Below are positions 16,521 through 25,116 of a stretch of 64,000 nt of DNA, one piece after another. The notes beneath the pieces are model-generated. The model did no database searches. It was not told where the DNA came from and saw only the letters and a program-made list of their open reading frames with translations. A program made the translations under genes and the position numbers. Numbering within the stretch: position 1 is the first letter of the stretch; each line of letters begins with the position of its first letter. The DNA is from Bacillota bacterium (GTDB lineage: Bacteria; Bacillota; Negativicutes; Sporomusales; UBA7701): assembly GCA_023415775.1 (NCBI GenBank), contig JAEZJM010000023.1, positions 1 to 64,000 on the forward strand, in the 5' to 3' direction.

Positions 16521-18071
16521 TCATCCGGCGGGAAAATAAACGGTGAACGTACTCCCCTTGCCGAGTTCGCTCGCCACTTCGGCGCGGGCGCCGTGGCGGG
16601 CGACGATCTCGCGGGCTATGGCCAGCCCGAGGCCGGTGCCGGCGGCGGTCCGGCCGTGGGACTTGTCCCCCTTGTAAAACCGTTCCCAAATAAACGGCAG
16701 ATCCTCGCGGGCGATGCCGCTGCCGGTATCAGCCACCTGCAGCCGCACCTCGCCCCCGGAACTGGTGACGCTGGCCGTCACCTTCCCGCCGGGCGGGGTG
16801 AACTTCAGCGCGTTGTCGAGTAAAATCAGCAACAGTTGGGTGAGGCGGTCGCCGTTACCGTTCACCGCCGTCTCGCCGTCCGTCGCCAGCGCCAGGGCCA
16901 CCCCGGCCTGCTCGGCCCGGGGCGTAAGCAGCGACACAACGCTGTCGGCGATAGCCGCCAGCGGAATCTTCTCCATCGTCAAAACGGCGCCCTCGGCCTG
17001 CAGTCGGCTGAGATCAAGCAGCTCGTTTATCAGTCCCTCCAGCCTCACCGTCTCGTCCCGCATCACACGGTGGTACTTCTCGGCTTCCCGCGGCTCCTGC
17101 ACCGTGCCGTCGAGAAGGGCTTCCGTATAGCCGCGGATGACGGTCAGCGGCGTCCTAAGTTCGTGGGAAATATTGGCGACGAAATCGCGGCGCAGCTTCT
17201 CCATCCTGGCTGTGCTGGCCACAAACCGGCCGAGTTCCTGGGCCAACGCGTTAAGCGACCGACCGAGCTCCCCGACCTCGTCGCCGTCGTCCGCCTTCAC
17301 CCTGATGGCGTAGTCGCCGCGGGCCATCGTCGCCGCCGCCTCCTGCATATCGCGAAGCGGACGCGTGATGCCGCTGGCCAACCGCCGGACCAGGAAAAAC
17401 GTCAGCAGCAGGGCGGCGAGACCTAGGCCGCCGATGTAAAAGTACAGGCGCTTGAGAAACTCGTCGACGCCGCGGACCGGGGAGTTGAGGATAACGGCCC
17501 CGCTCACCGTCCCGTCCGCCTTAAAGAGCGGCACGCCGACGATCAGCATATTCTCGTCGTAAGTGGGGTGATAGAAACTGCGCGTCAGAACCTGGCCGCT
17601 GAAAACCGGCTCCAGCCGGTCGGCCAGCGCCCGCGCCAGCAGATTGCCCTGGCCCGCGCCGTGGCCGCCGGGGCCCATATGGCCTCCCTGCCCCCCCATG
17701 CCATGGCCTCCCTGCCCCATGCCGGGGCCACGGCCCATACCGGGGCCGCCCTGGCCGCGGCCCATAACGCTGCCGGGCGGCGTCGAAATGGCGACTACCC
17801 GCCGCGCGGCATCGACCACCCACACGCGGGCGCCAAGGAAGGCATCGACGCTGTCGATCAGCTTGGTGAACTGCGTCTGGTCGATGCGGCCCTCGTTATA
17901 GCTCTCGACCAGGCGGCCGAGTTCATAGCCCTTGTTGACCAATTCCTGCTGCTTGCTGGCAAGGAAGTACTCGCGCAGCAGGAGGGAAATACCGGCCGAC
18001 ACGCAGGCCAGCACCAGCACCACGACCATTATATAGCTGTACAGCAGCCTGCGCTGCAGCGAGTTTCTCAC
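16521..18071 (-). CDS. Sensor histidine kinase with Gly/Met/His-rich extracytoplasmic loop
   Basis: The 516-residue kinase has two membrane segments (about residues 12-32 and 208-226) around an external domain, then HAMP and the H-box FVANISHELRTPL. N, G1 and G2 ATPase motifs (DNALKF, DTGSGI, GTGLGLAI) complete the core. The external domain carries an unusual low-complexity stretch at residues about 103-142, made of Gly with five Met and three His, between normal sensor segments. Such composition can bind soft metals such as copper or nickel, but this is inference. The start GTG overlaps the regulator stop as GTGA. Confidence 0.92.
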   Translation of the reverse strand: MRNSLQRRLLYSYIMVVVLVLACVSAGISLLLREYFLASKQQELVNKGYELGRLVESYNEGRIDQTQFTKLIDSVDAFLGARVWVVDAARRVVAISTPPGSVMGRGQGGPGMGRGPGMGQGGHGMGGQGGHMGPGGHGAGQGNLLARALADRLEPVFSGQVLTRSFYHPTYDENMLIVGVPLFKADGTVSGAVILNSPVRGVDEFLKRLYFYIGGLGLAALLLTFFLVRRLASGITRPLRDMQEAAATMARGDYAIRVKADDGDEVGELGRSLNALAQELGRFVASTARMEKLRRDFVANISHELRTPLTVIRGYTEALLDGTVQEPREAEKYHRVMRDETVRLEGLINELLDLSRLQAEGAVLTMEKIPLAAIADSVVSLLTPRAEQAGVALALATDGETAVNGNGDRLTQLLLILLDNALKFTPPGGKVTASVTSSGGEVRLQVADTGSGIAREDLPFIWERFYKGDKSHGRTAAGTGLGLAIAREIVARHGARAEVASELGKGSTFTVYFPAG

Positions 18072-18760
18072 ATCTTCACCTCAAACTTGTAGCCGACCCC
18101 CCATACCGTCTTGATATCCCAGGGGGTACTGTCCTGGGCGCCGATCTTCTGGCGGATGCGCTTGATATGGGTATCGACGGTGCGGGTATCTCCGCAGTAC
18201 GTATAGCCCCACACCGATTCCAGCAGCTGCTCGCGGGAAAAAACGCGGGCAGGGTGGGAAGCCAGATGCCACAGCAGCTCCATCTCCTTGGCGGTCAGGG
18301 GTTCGGTGCGGCCGAACGCGGTAACGGTATATTCGCCGCGGTTAATATCCAGATTGGCAAACCGCAGCGTATCGCCCGCAGCTTCCTCCGCCCCTGGCGA
18401 GCGGCGCAGCACCGCCTTGACCCTCGCCACCACCTCGCGGGGGTTGAAGGGCTTGCCGATATAATCGTCAGCCCCCGTCTCAAGGCCGAGGATACGATCA
18501 TCGTCGTCGGCGCTGGCGGTCAGCATGATTATCGGCACACGGGAAAATTTGCGGATCTGGCGGCAGGCCTCCAGGCCGTCGAGCACCGGCATCATAATAT
18601 CGAGGATAACCAGGCTGGGCGACAGCTGCTGCACCTTGACGATCGTCTCCGCGCCGTCGGCCGCTTCGGCCACCGTGAAGCCTTCCTTGTTAAAGTACAG
18701 CTTCAGCAATTCTCTTATCTGAGCGTCGTCATCGGCAACGAGAACCAGCGGTCCTGACAT
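18068..18760 (-). CDS. OmpR/PhoB-family response regulator
   Basis: The 230-residue protein has a receiver domain with acidic pocket VADDDAQ, phosphoacceptor region VILDIMMPVLDG and conserved Lys in IGKPF. A winged-helix DNA-binding domain ends with RTVDTHIKRIRQKIG. It is the partner of the downstream kinase. Start ATG 18760 has AAGAAGG seven bases upstream. The extra open frame beyond it, in which the trx gene lies in another register, is not real. The target genes are unknown. The downstream nucleotidase is a candidate. Confidence 0.93.
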   Translation of the reverse strand: MSGPLVLVADDDAQIRELLKLYFNKEGFTVAEAADGAETIVKVQQLSPSLVILDIMMPVLDGLEACRQIRKFSRVPIIMLTASADDDDRILGLETGADDYIGKPFNPREVVARVKAVLRRSPGAEEAAGDTLRFANLDINRGEYTVTAFGRTEPLTAKEMELLWHLASHPARVFSREQLLESVWGYTYCGDTRTVDTHIKRIRQKIGAQDSTPWDIKTVWGVGYKFEVKM

Positions 18761-18810
18761 CTGTGCACCTTCTTTCGTGGTATGAGGCCTTTTCAAACAG
18801 CCGTAAAATA

Positions 18811-18836
18811 AAAAGGCGGGGGTGTCCCGCCTTTCT
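18811..18836 (-). terminator. Terminator after trxA
   Basis: GGCGGG pairs with CCCGCC. T-rich flanks on the minus strand follow the thioredoxin gene and precede the response regulator gene. Confidence 0.75.
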
Positions 18837-18848
18837 TGCCTAATCGTT

Positions 18849-19172
18849 TTACACGGCTCCGTCGATGGCCGCAGCGATATCCCGGCGAGGCCGGAACCCG
18901 ACGATGCGGTTGACTTCCGCGCCGTTCTTGAAAACCACCATGGTCGGAATGCCCATGACCTTGAATTGGCCGGCAAGTTCGGGTTGCTCGTCGACATTGA
19001 CCTTGGCCACGACTGCCTTACCGTCGTAGTCGGCGGCAACGGCTTCCAATTCAGGGGCCACCATCTTGCATGGGCCGCACCACGGCGCCCAGAAATCAAC
19101 CACCACCGGCTGAGCGGATTTCAACACCTTGTCGGCAAAATCGGCTTGATTGGCAATATTCACTATTGACAT
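18849..19172 (-). CDS. trxA: Thioredoxin
   Basis: The 107-residue protein has the active site WAPWCGPCK (Cys32, Cys35) and the cis-Pro motif GIPTMVVF, at normal thioredoxin length. It reduces protein disulfides in the cytoplasm. ATG 19172 has GGAAGGAG upstream. It is flanked by a terminator downstream and a perfect C7/G7 hairpin upstream, so it is likely monocistronic. No thioredoxin reductase is adjacent. Confidence 0.95.
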   Translation of the reverse strand: MSIVNIANQADFADKVLKSAQPVVVDFWAPWCGPCKMVAPELEAVAADYDGKAVVAKVNVDEQPELAGQFKVMGIPTMVVFKNGAEVNRIVGFRPRRDIAAAIDGAV

Positions 19173-19278
19173 GCAGATTCTCCTTCCTGTGCAATGTTTC
19201 CTGCTGTCCACCCCCCCTCGGGGGGGTTTGTTTTTATTGTAAAATATTTCCCCTGCAAAGTCAAGGCGCGCTTTCGAC

Positions 19279-19938
19279 CTAGTCGCCCGGCAGGCGGCCA
19301 CCTTTAATCCGGGCCGCGAAATACGCGGCCATCGCCAGGAGGGAGAAGCCGACGGCGGCCGCGGCAGGCGAGATCAGGCCAGGCGGCAGATAGCGGTACA
19401 GGCCGGCCAGCCCGAACGCGATAAAAATCAACGCCGCGCCCCATTTCACCAGACGCTCGGGTATCCTCCGCCCCATGACCACCCCCACGCCGATGCCGAT
19501 ACCGTCGGCGACCATCATCCCGGCTGTCGTCCCCAGCCACACCGGGACGACCGTCTGGTACTGGGCGGCCAGCGTCAGGGTGGCAAGCTGGGTCTTGTCA
19601 CCCATCTCCGCGAAAAAAAAGGCAATCGCCACCGTCCAGAAGGGGCTGCGGCGGACGGCGTCGGCCTCGCCCGCCAGCTCGTCGCCGCGGAGAGTCCAGA
19701 GGCCGAAGATTATGAAAGACGCAGCGGCCGCAATCTGGATATACAGCAGCGGCACCAACCTTGTCAGATAGTTGCCCGCTTCCACCGCCAACAAGTGATT
19801 GACGACAGTGGCGGCGAAAACGCCCGCCAGCACCGTCGGCCACGGGTAGCGGACGGCGAAAGCCATGGCAAGCAGTTGGGTCTTGTCGCCCATCTCGGCC
19901 AGCAGGACGAAAAACAGCGAAGCGAAAAACGCAGTCAC
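19279..19938 (-). CDS. TMEM165/GDT1 family (UPF0016) cation transporter
   Basis: The 219-residue membrane protein contains two copies of the family signature EMGDKTQL (near residues 15 and 112). Each sits in a three-helix half, giving about six membrane helices. Relatives move Mn2+ (in bacteria mostly export) or Ca2+ with proton exchange. I looked upstream for a yybP-ykoY manganese riboswitch and did not see one. It is divergent from the nitroreductase gene. Confidence 0.88.
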   Translation of the reverse strand: MTAFFASLFFVLLAEMGDKTQLLAMAFAVRYPWPTVLAGVFAATVVNHLLAVEAGNYLTRLVPLLYIQIAAAASFIIFGLWTLRGDELAGEADAVRRSPFWTVAIAFFFAEMGDKTQLATLTLAAQYQTVVPVWLGTTAGMMVADGIGIGVGVVMGRRIPERLVKWGAALIFIAFGLAGLYRYLPPGLISPAAAAVGFSLLAMAAYFAARIKGGRLPGD

Positions 19939-20135
19939 ACCATCCCCCCTTAATTCGCCTGTTGTTAGTATGACCGATAGGCGGCCAGCCGAACCGGAAG
20001 AAGGCGGGAAAGCATTGAGAACCTTTATCCGTAAACTTACATACCGTGACTCGACATATTAATTATGTCAACTTTACAGCCGACCGGCCTTCTGCTATCA
20101 TACTAGATAACAATTCCTGCCAGGAGGAGATATAC

Positions 20136-20702
20136 TTGGACCTCACTGAAGCGATTGCCAACCGCCGGTCGGTGCGGAGCTATACTGCGCAGAAAGTAGA
20201 CAGGGCCACCGTCACCAAACTGCTCCACGCCGCGGTAAAGGCGCCCAGCGCCTCAAACAGCCAGCCCTGGAGCTTTGTCGTCATCCAGGACGCCGCGCTG
20301 CTCAAGGATTATTCCGACCGCTCGAAAAGCCTGCTGCTCAGCAAGATCGACCTCGAAAACTCGCCCCACAAGAAGTACCGCGACATGCTCTCAAATCCCG
20401 ACTTCAACATCTTCTACACCGCCGGCACACTGATCGTCATATACGCCAAGCCGCTGGGGGGCCACAGATATGGCGACTGCTGCCTGGCCGCCCAGAACCT
20501 TATGCTTGCCGCCCACGGCCTCGGCCTGGGAACATGCTGGATCGGCTTCGCCGGGACACTGCTCGATACGCCGGAGCTAAAAAAAGAACTCGGCGTGCCG
20601 GCCGAGTACAGTCTGGTAGCCCCGCTCATCGTCGGCTACCCGCAGGGCCGGATACCGCAGTTGAAGCGCGACGAGCCGGAAATACTCTTTTGGAAAGAAT
20701 AG
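20136..20702 (+). CDS. Nitroreductase family protein
   Basis: The 188-residue flavoprotein-type sequence has AIANRRSVRSY at the start, APSASNSQPWSFVV for FMN phosphate contacts, and GLGTCWIGF and VGYPQG near the end. Family members use NAD(P)H to reduce nitro, quinone or other substrates, and the true substrate is unknown. Translation starts at TTG 20136 with AGGAGG eight bases upstream. The frame is open to 20046, but no start there has a binding site. The gene is monocistronic with its own terminator. Confidence 0.85.
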   Translation: MDLTEAIANRRSVRSYTAQKVDRATVTKLLHAAVKAPSASNSQPWSFVVIQDAALLKDYSDRSKSLLLSKIDLENSPHKKYRDMLSNPDFNIFYTAGTLIVIYAKPLGGHRYGDCCLAAQNLMLAAHGLGLGTCWIGFAGTLLDTPELKKELGVPAEYSLVAPLIVGYPQGRIPQLKRDEPEILFWKE

Positions 20703-20704
20703 CG

Positions 20705-20732
20705 AAGCGGCCGCATAATGCGGCCGCTTTCT
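20705..20732 (+). terminator. Terminator after the nitroreductase gene
   Basis: AAGCGGCCGC and GCGGCCGCTT form a perfect hairpin followed by TTCTTC. Confidence 0.7.
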
Positions 20733-20736
20733 TCAC

Positions 20737-21186
20737 TTATAAGCGGACAAATTTAATATTACTAACACTCGCCATAATCTTCCCCTGATACACCGCGTAG
20801 TAATCCTCCAGGCTCCGTCCCCGCGGCAGGTCCGGGCCGTCGGAAAAATCGACCCACAGATCGGCCCAGAACGCGGCGGTCGGCCGGAACAGGTACGTCT
20901 GGGTAACGAGGTGCAGATCATGGGCGAAACGGAGGCCGGTGCGGGCGGCAAGTCGCTGCGTCAATTCGTTGCCGGCGGCGCCGCCGGGCTCTTCGTCAAT
21001 TTCGTAGTTTACGCGCTTCTTCAGCGCAGCGTAAGGCCTGTGGCCGTTGTCGAGCTTCAGTTCCCAGGCCCGCTCCACCAGGGCGGCGTCGCTGAGGCGC
21101 TGGATATCGGAATGATGGCCGACCACGAAAAATTCCTCGTCATCCATCACGATCATAGCAGCTGTCAGCAGATCTGCTTTTATCAT
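20737..21186 (-). CDS. Hypothetical protein
   Basis: This is a 149-residue soluble protein without signal or membrane segment. It holds a conserved-looking N-terminal MDDEEFFVVGHHSDIQRL and a C-terminal LEDYYAVYQGKI. I do not recognise the family. The second of two close ATGs (21186) is preferred because GAAGGTGG lies seven bases upstream, too close to the first (21192). It sits between the nitroreductase and the RNase P RNA, and nothing nearby hints at a role. Confidence 0.6.
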   Translation of the reverse strand: MIKADLLTAAMIVMDDEEFFVVGHHSDIQRLSDAALVERAWELKLDNGHRPYAALKKRVNYEIDEEPGGAAGNELTQRLAARTGLRFAHDLHLVTQTYLFRPTAAFWADLWVDFSDGPDLPRGRSLEDYYAVYQGKIMASVSNIKFVRL

Positions 21187-21264
21187 CGTCATACCACCTT
21201 CATTATCGACGTACCGGAATACTATCTTTCGTTATTGTTCCGCAAAGTCCTGTCGAAAAGTCAC

Positions 21265-21294
21265 AAAAAACCGCGGCTATTAAGCCGCGGTTTT
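21265..21294 (-). terminator. Terminator of rnpB
   Basis: ACCGCGGCT pairs with AGCCGCGGT, followed on the minus strand by a T6 run, right after the RNase P RNA. Confidence 0.85.
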
Positions 21295-21300
21295 CCCGAC

Positions 21301-21668
21301 AAGGATCGGTGAGCAGTCGATAAGCCGAGTTCTGTCCCGCTTGCGCGGTGATGATCATTTATCTCGGCCGGCAGTTGCCTGCCGGCTCTAGCGACGCTAC
21401 CCGGAAGGATCGGCGGGCTACCTCATCTCTTCCCTATTCGGTCTTGCTCCAGGTGGGGTTTACCTAGCCAGTCAGTCGCCTGACTGCTGGTGCGCTCTTA
21501 CCGCACCGTTCCATCCTTACCCGGCATAGCCGGGCGGTCTACATTTCTGCGGCACTATCCCTGAGGTCGCCCTCGCTGGCCGTTAACCAGCACCCTGCCC
21601 TGTGGAGCTCGGACTTTCCTCGAAGGCCCTGCGGCCTTCGCGATCATCTTTCGTACTCACTGATCTTC
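21301..21668 (-). ncRNA. rnpB: RNase P RNA, bacterial A type
   Basis: The minus strand carries the universally conserved GAGGAAAGTCCGAGCTC, then CAGGGTGCTGGTTAACG, GTGCCGCAGAAATG and GGTAAACCCCACC. It also has the 3' conserved ACAGAACTCGGCTTA. The ends GATCAGTGAGTA and GCTCACCGATC pair to form P1, which sets the limits to within a few bases. It is the catalytic RNA that matures tRNA 5' ends. A strong terminator follows. Confidence 0.97.
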
Positions 21669-21738
21669 TTCAATTGTCTGGATTAATAATATACCACGAA
21701 CGCCCGTCGCCGTCAAGGCCGGGAGCCAGCGCGATATT

Positions 21739-22389
21739 TTACGCCATGGCGGCGCGCAGGGCGGCTACCTTGGCCGGGATGTCGTCCGCGCCGACGATCT
21801 CGGACACGATGGCGATCATCCCCGCGCCCCGGCGGCGCACCTCGGCGATATTGCCCTCCTTCACGCCGCCGATGGCGACGTACGGGAGGCTGATGTTGGC
21901 GGCCACGTACTCCAGCAGGGCGAGCCCCACCGGGGCAGCGGCGTCCGTTTTCGTGCCGGTAGCAAATACCGGGCCGACGCCGATATAGTCGATCACGCCG
22001 GCCAGCTTCTCGGCCTCCCCGGCCTGTTCCCGCGCGTGAGTCGACAAGCCGACGACCATATCGGGGCCGACGAGCTCGCGCACCTTCACGGGCGGCAGGT
22101 CGTCCTGGCCGATGTGGACGCCGTCGGCCCCGACCGCCATCGCCAGCGCCACATGGTCGTTAACGATGAAGGTCGCCCCCGCACCCGCCGTCAAATCGCG
22201 GATAACGCGACATTCCTCGTACATCGCGCGGTCCGGTTTGCTCTTCTCGCGGTACTGGATCACCCTGATGCCGGCGGCCAGCAGCAGCCGAACCACTTCC
22301 ATGCTACTTCGCCCGCGAGACAGCGCATCGTCCGTAATGCCGTAAATTCCGCCGGCGAGAAAATTCTCCATCCCTTTACGTTGATTCAT
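21739..22389 (-). CDS. thiE: Thiamine-phosphate synthase
   Basis: The 216-residue TIM-barrel protein has GIYGITDD, VIQYREKSK, FIVNDHVALA, GVHIGQDDLP and YIGVGPVFATGTK. These match ThiE motifs for binding the pyrimidine diphosphate and thiazole phosphate. It joins HMP-PP and HET-P to thiamine phosphate. Start 22389 has GGGAGG eight bases upstream. The frame continues to 22431 without a better site. No other thi genes and no TPP riboswitch are visible nearby. Confidence 0.93.
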   Translation of the reverse strand: MNQRKGMENFLAGGIYGITDDALSRGRSSMEVVRLLLAAGIRVIQYREKSKPDRAMYEECRVIRDLTAGAGATFIVNDHVALAMAVGADGVHIGQDDLPPVKVRELVGPDMVVGLSTHAREQAGEAEKLAGVIDYIGVGPVFATGTKTDAAAPVGLALLEYVAANISLPYVAIGGVKEGNIAEVRRRGAGMIAIVSEIVGADDIPAKVAALRAAMA

Positions 22390-22492
22390 CGCTTCCGCCT
22401 CCCTTCGCGTCCCACGCGGGACGCCCTGCAAACACGAATATTTTACCGCGTAATGAGAAAACCGTCAAACCTTACCCGCGCGGCTGCCCTTG

Positions 22493-23194
22493 TTACTCGA
22501 CCAAAAGAATACGGCCGCAATTGTCGCAGTAAAGCGTCTTATCGTCCCCCTTTGCCAACTGCCCGGTCGGGATGCTCCGCCGGCAGCCGCCGCAAACGCC
22601 GCCTGCCACTTTCGCCACCGGCTGGGGCAGCTTGCGGGCGAGTTCGCGGAACTGGCGGAGCAGGGCAGGGTCGACCCTATCGGCCAGCGCCCGGCAGCGC
22701 TCCTCCAGGCCGGCCAATTCGGCGTCGCTGCGGGCCGCCTCGTGGGTAACGTGCTGCTGTCTTTCGGCGTGGAGACGCTTTTTGGCCTGCAACGCGGCCT
22801 CGTCGCCGACGATCTTGGCGGCCAGCAGCTCGCATTCCTCGATGCCGGCAACCGCATCGTTCTCCCGCCGGCCGATATCGTTGCGGAGAGCTTCGCACCG
22901 CGTGCGGACTTGTTCGATCTCCTTGATGTTGGTTATCTCGCCGCGGTACAGCTTCTTCTCCAGCTCCTCACAGTGTCTGGCGAGCGCGGTCAGTTCGGCC
23001 TCGCGGACGGCGCACGTCTTCTCCAGGCCGGCCAGCTTCTCCCGGTCGGCGGCCATCGTCTGCGACAACAGCCTGATATCCTGCCACAGCAGGCGCACCT
23101 CGTCGACGCTGATATTCTCCTTGCGGCCGGCCGCCTCGCGTTTCTGCCGCTCCAGCACCTGCAACTCGCTGAGCATGGCTAGCTGGTCTTTCAT
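22493..23194 (-). CDS. Coiled-coil protein with C4 zinc ribbon
   Basis: The 233-residue protein is a long charged coiled coil (about residues 5-180). A C-terminal zinc ribbon follows with CGGCRRSIPTGQ and YCDNCGRIL. Such proteins are regularly encoded next to Nif3-like genes in Firmicutes, as here. They are thought to bind nucleic acid, but the role is not settled. The start at 23194 has AGGAGGG upstream. A hairpin terminator at the end of the Nif3 gene partly separates the two. Confidence 0.8.
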   Translation of the reverse strand: MKDQLAMLSELQVLERQKREAAGRKENISVDEVRLLWQDIRLLSQTMAADREKLAGLEKTCAVREAELTALARHCEELEKKLYRGEITNIKEIEQVRTRCEALRNDIGRRENDAVAGIEECELLAAKIVGDEAALQAKKRLHAERQQHVTHEAARSDAELAGLEERCRALADRVDPALLRQFRELARKLPQPVAKVAGGVCGGCRRSIPTGQLAKGDDKTLYCDNCGRILLVE

Positions 23195-23225
23195 CGATAA
23201 CCCTCCTCTTGCTGCTGGCATAGAA

Positions 23226-23251
23226 AGAGACAGGCCTTGTTCGCCTGTCTC
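23226..23251 (-). terminator. Hairpin terminator at the end of the Nif3-like gene
   Basis: GAGACAGGC pairs with GCCTGTCTC, with TTTCT following on the minus strand. The hairpin overlaps the stop codon of the Nif3-like gene and may reduce read-through into the zinc-ribbon gene. Confidence 0.6.
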
Positions 23252-24368
23252 ACCAAACGCGGAATACATCGCGGGAAAAGTTTTCGGTCCTTATGGCTAC
23301 ATCCCAGCCGTTTTGGGCGGCGCACGCCTCTAGATGGGCGGCTAAAGCCGCGACGACCGGGCGCTCGGTCGCGAAATGGCCGGCATCGACCATTGTCAGG
23401 CCGACGGCCGCCGCTTCCAGCGCCTCGTGATACTTGACGTCCCCGGTAACCAGGACATCGGCCCCGGCCCCGGACGCTGCCGCCAGCAAACTGGCGCCGC
23501 TGCCGCCGCACACCGCCACAGTCCCGACCATACGGTCGGCCGGGCCAGCGACTCTGACCTGCTCGACGCCAAGCGCTTCTTTGAGCCGGCGGATGAAGAC
23601 CGCGAAAGGTTCGGGGGCGTCAAGTCGGCCCACACGCCCCAGACCGAAAGGCCGACCGGGATTGGTAAGCGCGTATAGATCGTAGGCCGCCTCCTCGTAG
23701 GGGTGAGCCTTGAGCATAGCGTTGACGACCGCGTCGGCGACGCCCTCGGGCATTATCGTTTCCAGCCGGTGCTCGGCGGCGTATTCCAGTTTGCCCTGCT
23801 CGCCGATAAACGGCCTGGCGCCGTCCAGGGGCAGGAAGGTGCCCGTGCCGGCCGTCTGGAATGTGCAGTGGCTGTAATTGCCGATATGGCCGGCGCCGGC
23901 GGCAGTTATGGCCCCGCGCACCGCCTCCACGTGGTCCTCCGGCACGAACACCGCCAGCTTGAGCAGCCGATCGCGGCCCTCGACCGCCAGCGGCCACAGC
24001 TCCGCAAGGCCGAGCTTAGCGGCCAAACAATCGTTCACGCCGCCCTCGGCCGCGTCGAGGTTGGTATGGGCGGCGTACACGGCGACACCGGCCGCCAGCA
24101 GCGCGGCCAGCGTCCTGCCCTGGGGCGTGTCGGTACGGACGGCGGACAGGTTTTTGAAAATCAGCGGATGGTGGGCGACGATCAGGTCGACCCCATCGGC
24201 CGCCGCCCGCTCCGCCACCTCCGGCGTCACGTCAAGCGCCACCAGCAGCGAGGCTACCTCCTGCTCGGGGCTGCCGACCAGCAGGCCGACATTGTCCCAG
24301 CCGGCCGCCAGCTCGCGCGGCGCCAGCCGTTCCAGCGCCGCCATAATCGTCCGGCACTTCACAGGCAT
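23250..24368 (-). CDS. Nif3-like dinuclear metal centre protein (YqfO type)
   Basis: The 372-residue protein has N-terminal GWDNVGLLVG, VAHHPLIF and YAAHTNLD and C-terminal GDVKYHEA and DAGHFATER. These give the His/Asp/Glu ligands of the two-metal site. A central insert of the CutA/PII-like kind (about residues 130-230) makes it the long Firmicutes form. Members assemble as hexameric rings and have been linked to GTP cyclohydrolase I-like activity, but the in vivo role is uncertain. It overlaps trmK by ten bases. Confidence 0.88.
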   Translation of the reverse strand: MPVKCRTIMAALERLAPRELAAGWDNVGLLVGSPEQEVASLLVALDVTPEVAERAAADGVDLIVAHHPLIFKNLSAVRTDTPQGRTLAALLAAGVAVYAAHTNLDAAEGGVNDCLAAKLGLAELWPLAVEGRDRLLKLAVFVPEDHVEAVRGAITAAGAGHIGNYSHCTFQTAGTGTFLPLDGARPFIGEQGKLEYAAEHRLETIMPEGVADAVVNAMLKAHPYEEAAYDLYALTNPGRPFGLGRVGRLDAPEPFAVFIRRLKEALGVEQVRVAGPADRMVGTVAVCGGSGASLLAAASGAGADVLVTGDVKYHEALEAAAVGLTMVDAGHFATERPVVAALAAHLEACAAQNGWDVAIRTENFSRDVFRVW

Positions 24369-25048
24369 GCGTATTTATCCTCCAATTGGGCGATTTTCGC
24401 CAGATACTCCCGGTACTTGAGGGAAGACACCGCCTGCGGACTGGCGGCCATCTCCGCCGCCACCCGCCTCGCCTGCGCCAGCAGCGCCGCCACATGGGTC
24501 CCGAGCAGCGGATGCCGCCTGCCCCACAGCAGCGGGCCGATATCGTACAGAATTTCCTCGTATTCCTCCGCCGCTCCGGGCGCGGCGGCGATGACCTCGT
24601 AAAGGCGGCCGTCCTCTTCGACGAGGGCCTCGGCCACGATATGCCAGCCCGACGCTGCCAACCAGCGGCGGACGACGCCCCCGCCCAGCATCGGCTGAAG
24701 GACGAGGCACGACAGCGACGCCGTAACCTCCGGACAGGCATCCAGTATCTCCACAATCGTCGGGCCGCCCATGCCGGCGATGACAGCCGTGTCCACCTCG
24801 CCGGGGGCCAGTACCGCCAGCCCATCGCCGAAACGGAGATCGATCCGGTCGGTCAGGCCGACCCTGTCCAGCGCCTCGCCGGCCGCCCGGAACGGGCCCT
24901 GGTTTACCTCGCCGGCCACTGCGGACGGCACAATGCCTTCGCTAACTAAATAAACGGGCAGATAAGCGTGATCGGTGCCGATGTCCGCCAGGCGGCTGCC
25001 CGGCGGCACCAGGGCCGCTATCGTCGCCAGGCGCTTGCTGAGTTTCAC
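24359..25048 (-). CDS. trmK: tRNA (adenine(22)-N1)-methyltransferase
   Basis: The 229-residue protein has an N-terminal Rossmann methyltransferase domain with MKLSKRLATIA, ADIGTDHAYLP (SAM binding) and IAGMGGPTI, typical of TrmK (YqfN). A helical C-terminal extension (about residues 165-229) follows. It methylates A22 of certain tRNAs. The order rpoD, trmK, nif3 is a known Firmicutes arrangement, here with tRNAs and thpR between. Confidence 0.92.
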   Translation of the reverse strand: MKLSKRLATIAALVPPGSRLADIGTDHAYLPVYLVSEGIVPSAVAGEVNQGPFRAAGEALDRVGLTDRIDLRFGDGLAVLAPGEVDTAVIAGMGGPTIVEILDACPEVTASLSCLVLQPMLGGGVVRRWLAASGWHIVAEALVEEDGRLYEVIAAAPGAAEEYEEILYDIGPLLWGRRHPLLGTHVAALLAQARRVAAEMAASPQAVSSLKYREYLAKIAQLEDKYACL

Positions 25049-25116
25049 GCCTCCCCCTCCTTCGAAACATTTTCAGGGCCGTCCGCCCACTGAGGTGCCG
25101 GGCTGCCTTCCTAATA

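Noticed and set aside
19939..20135. yybP-ykoY manganese riboswitch before the GDT1-type gene
   Set aside because: The upstream stretch is short and the conserved bulges were not found.
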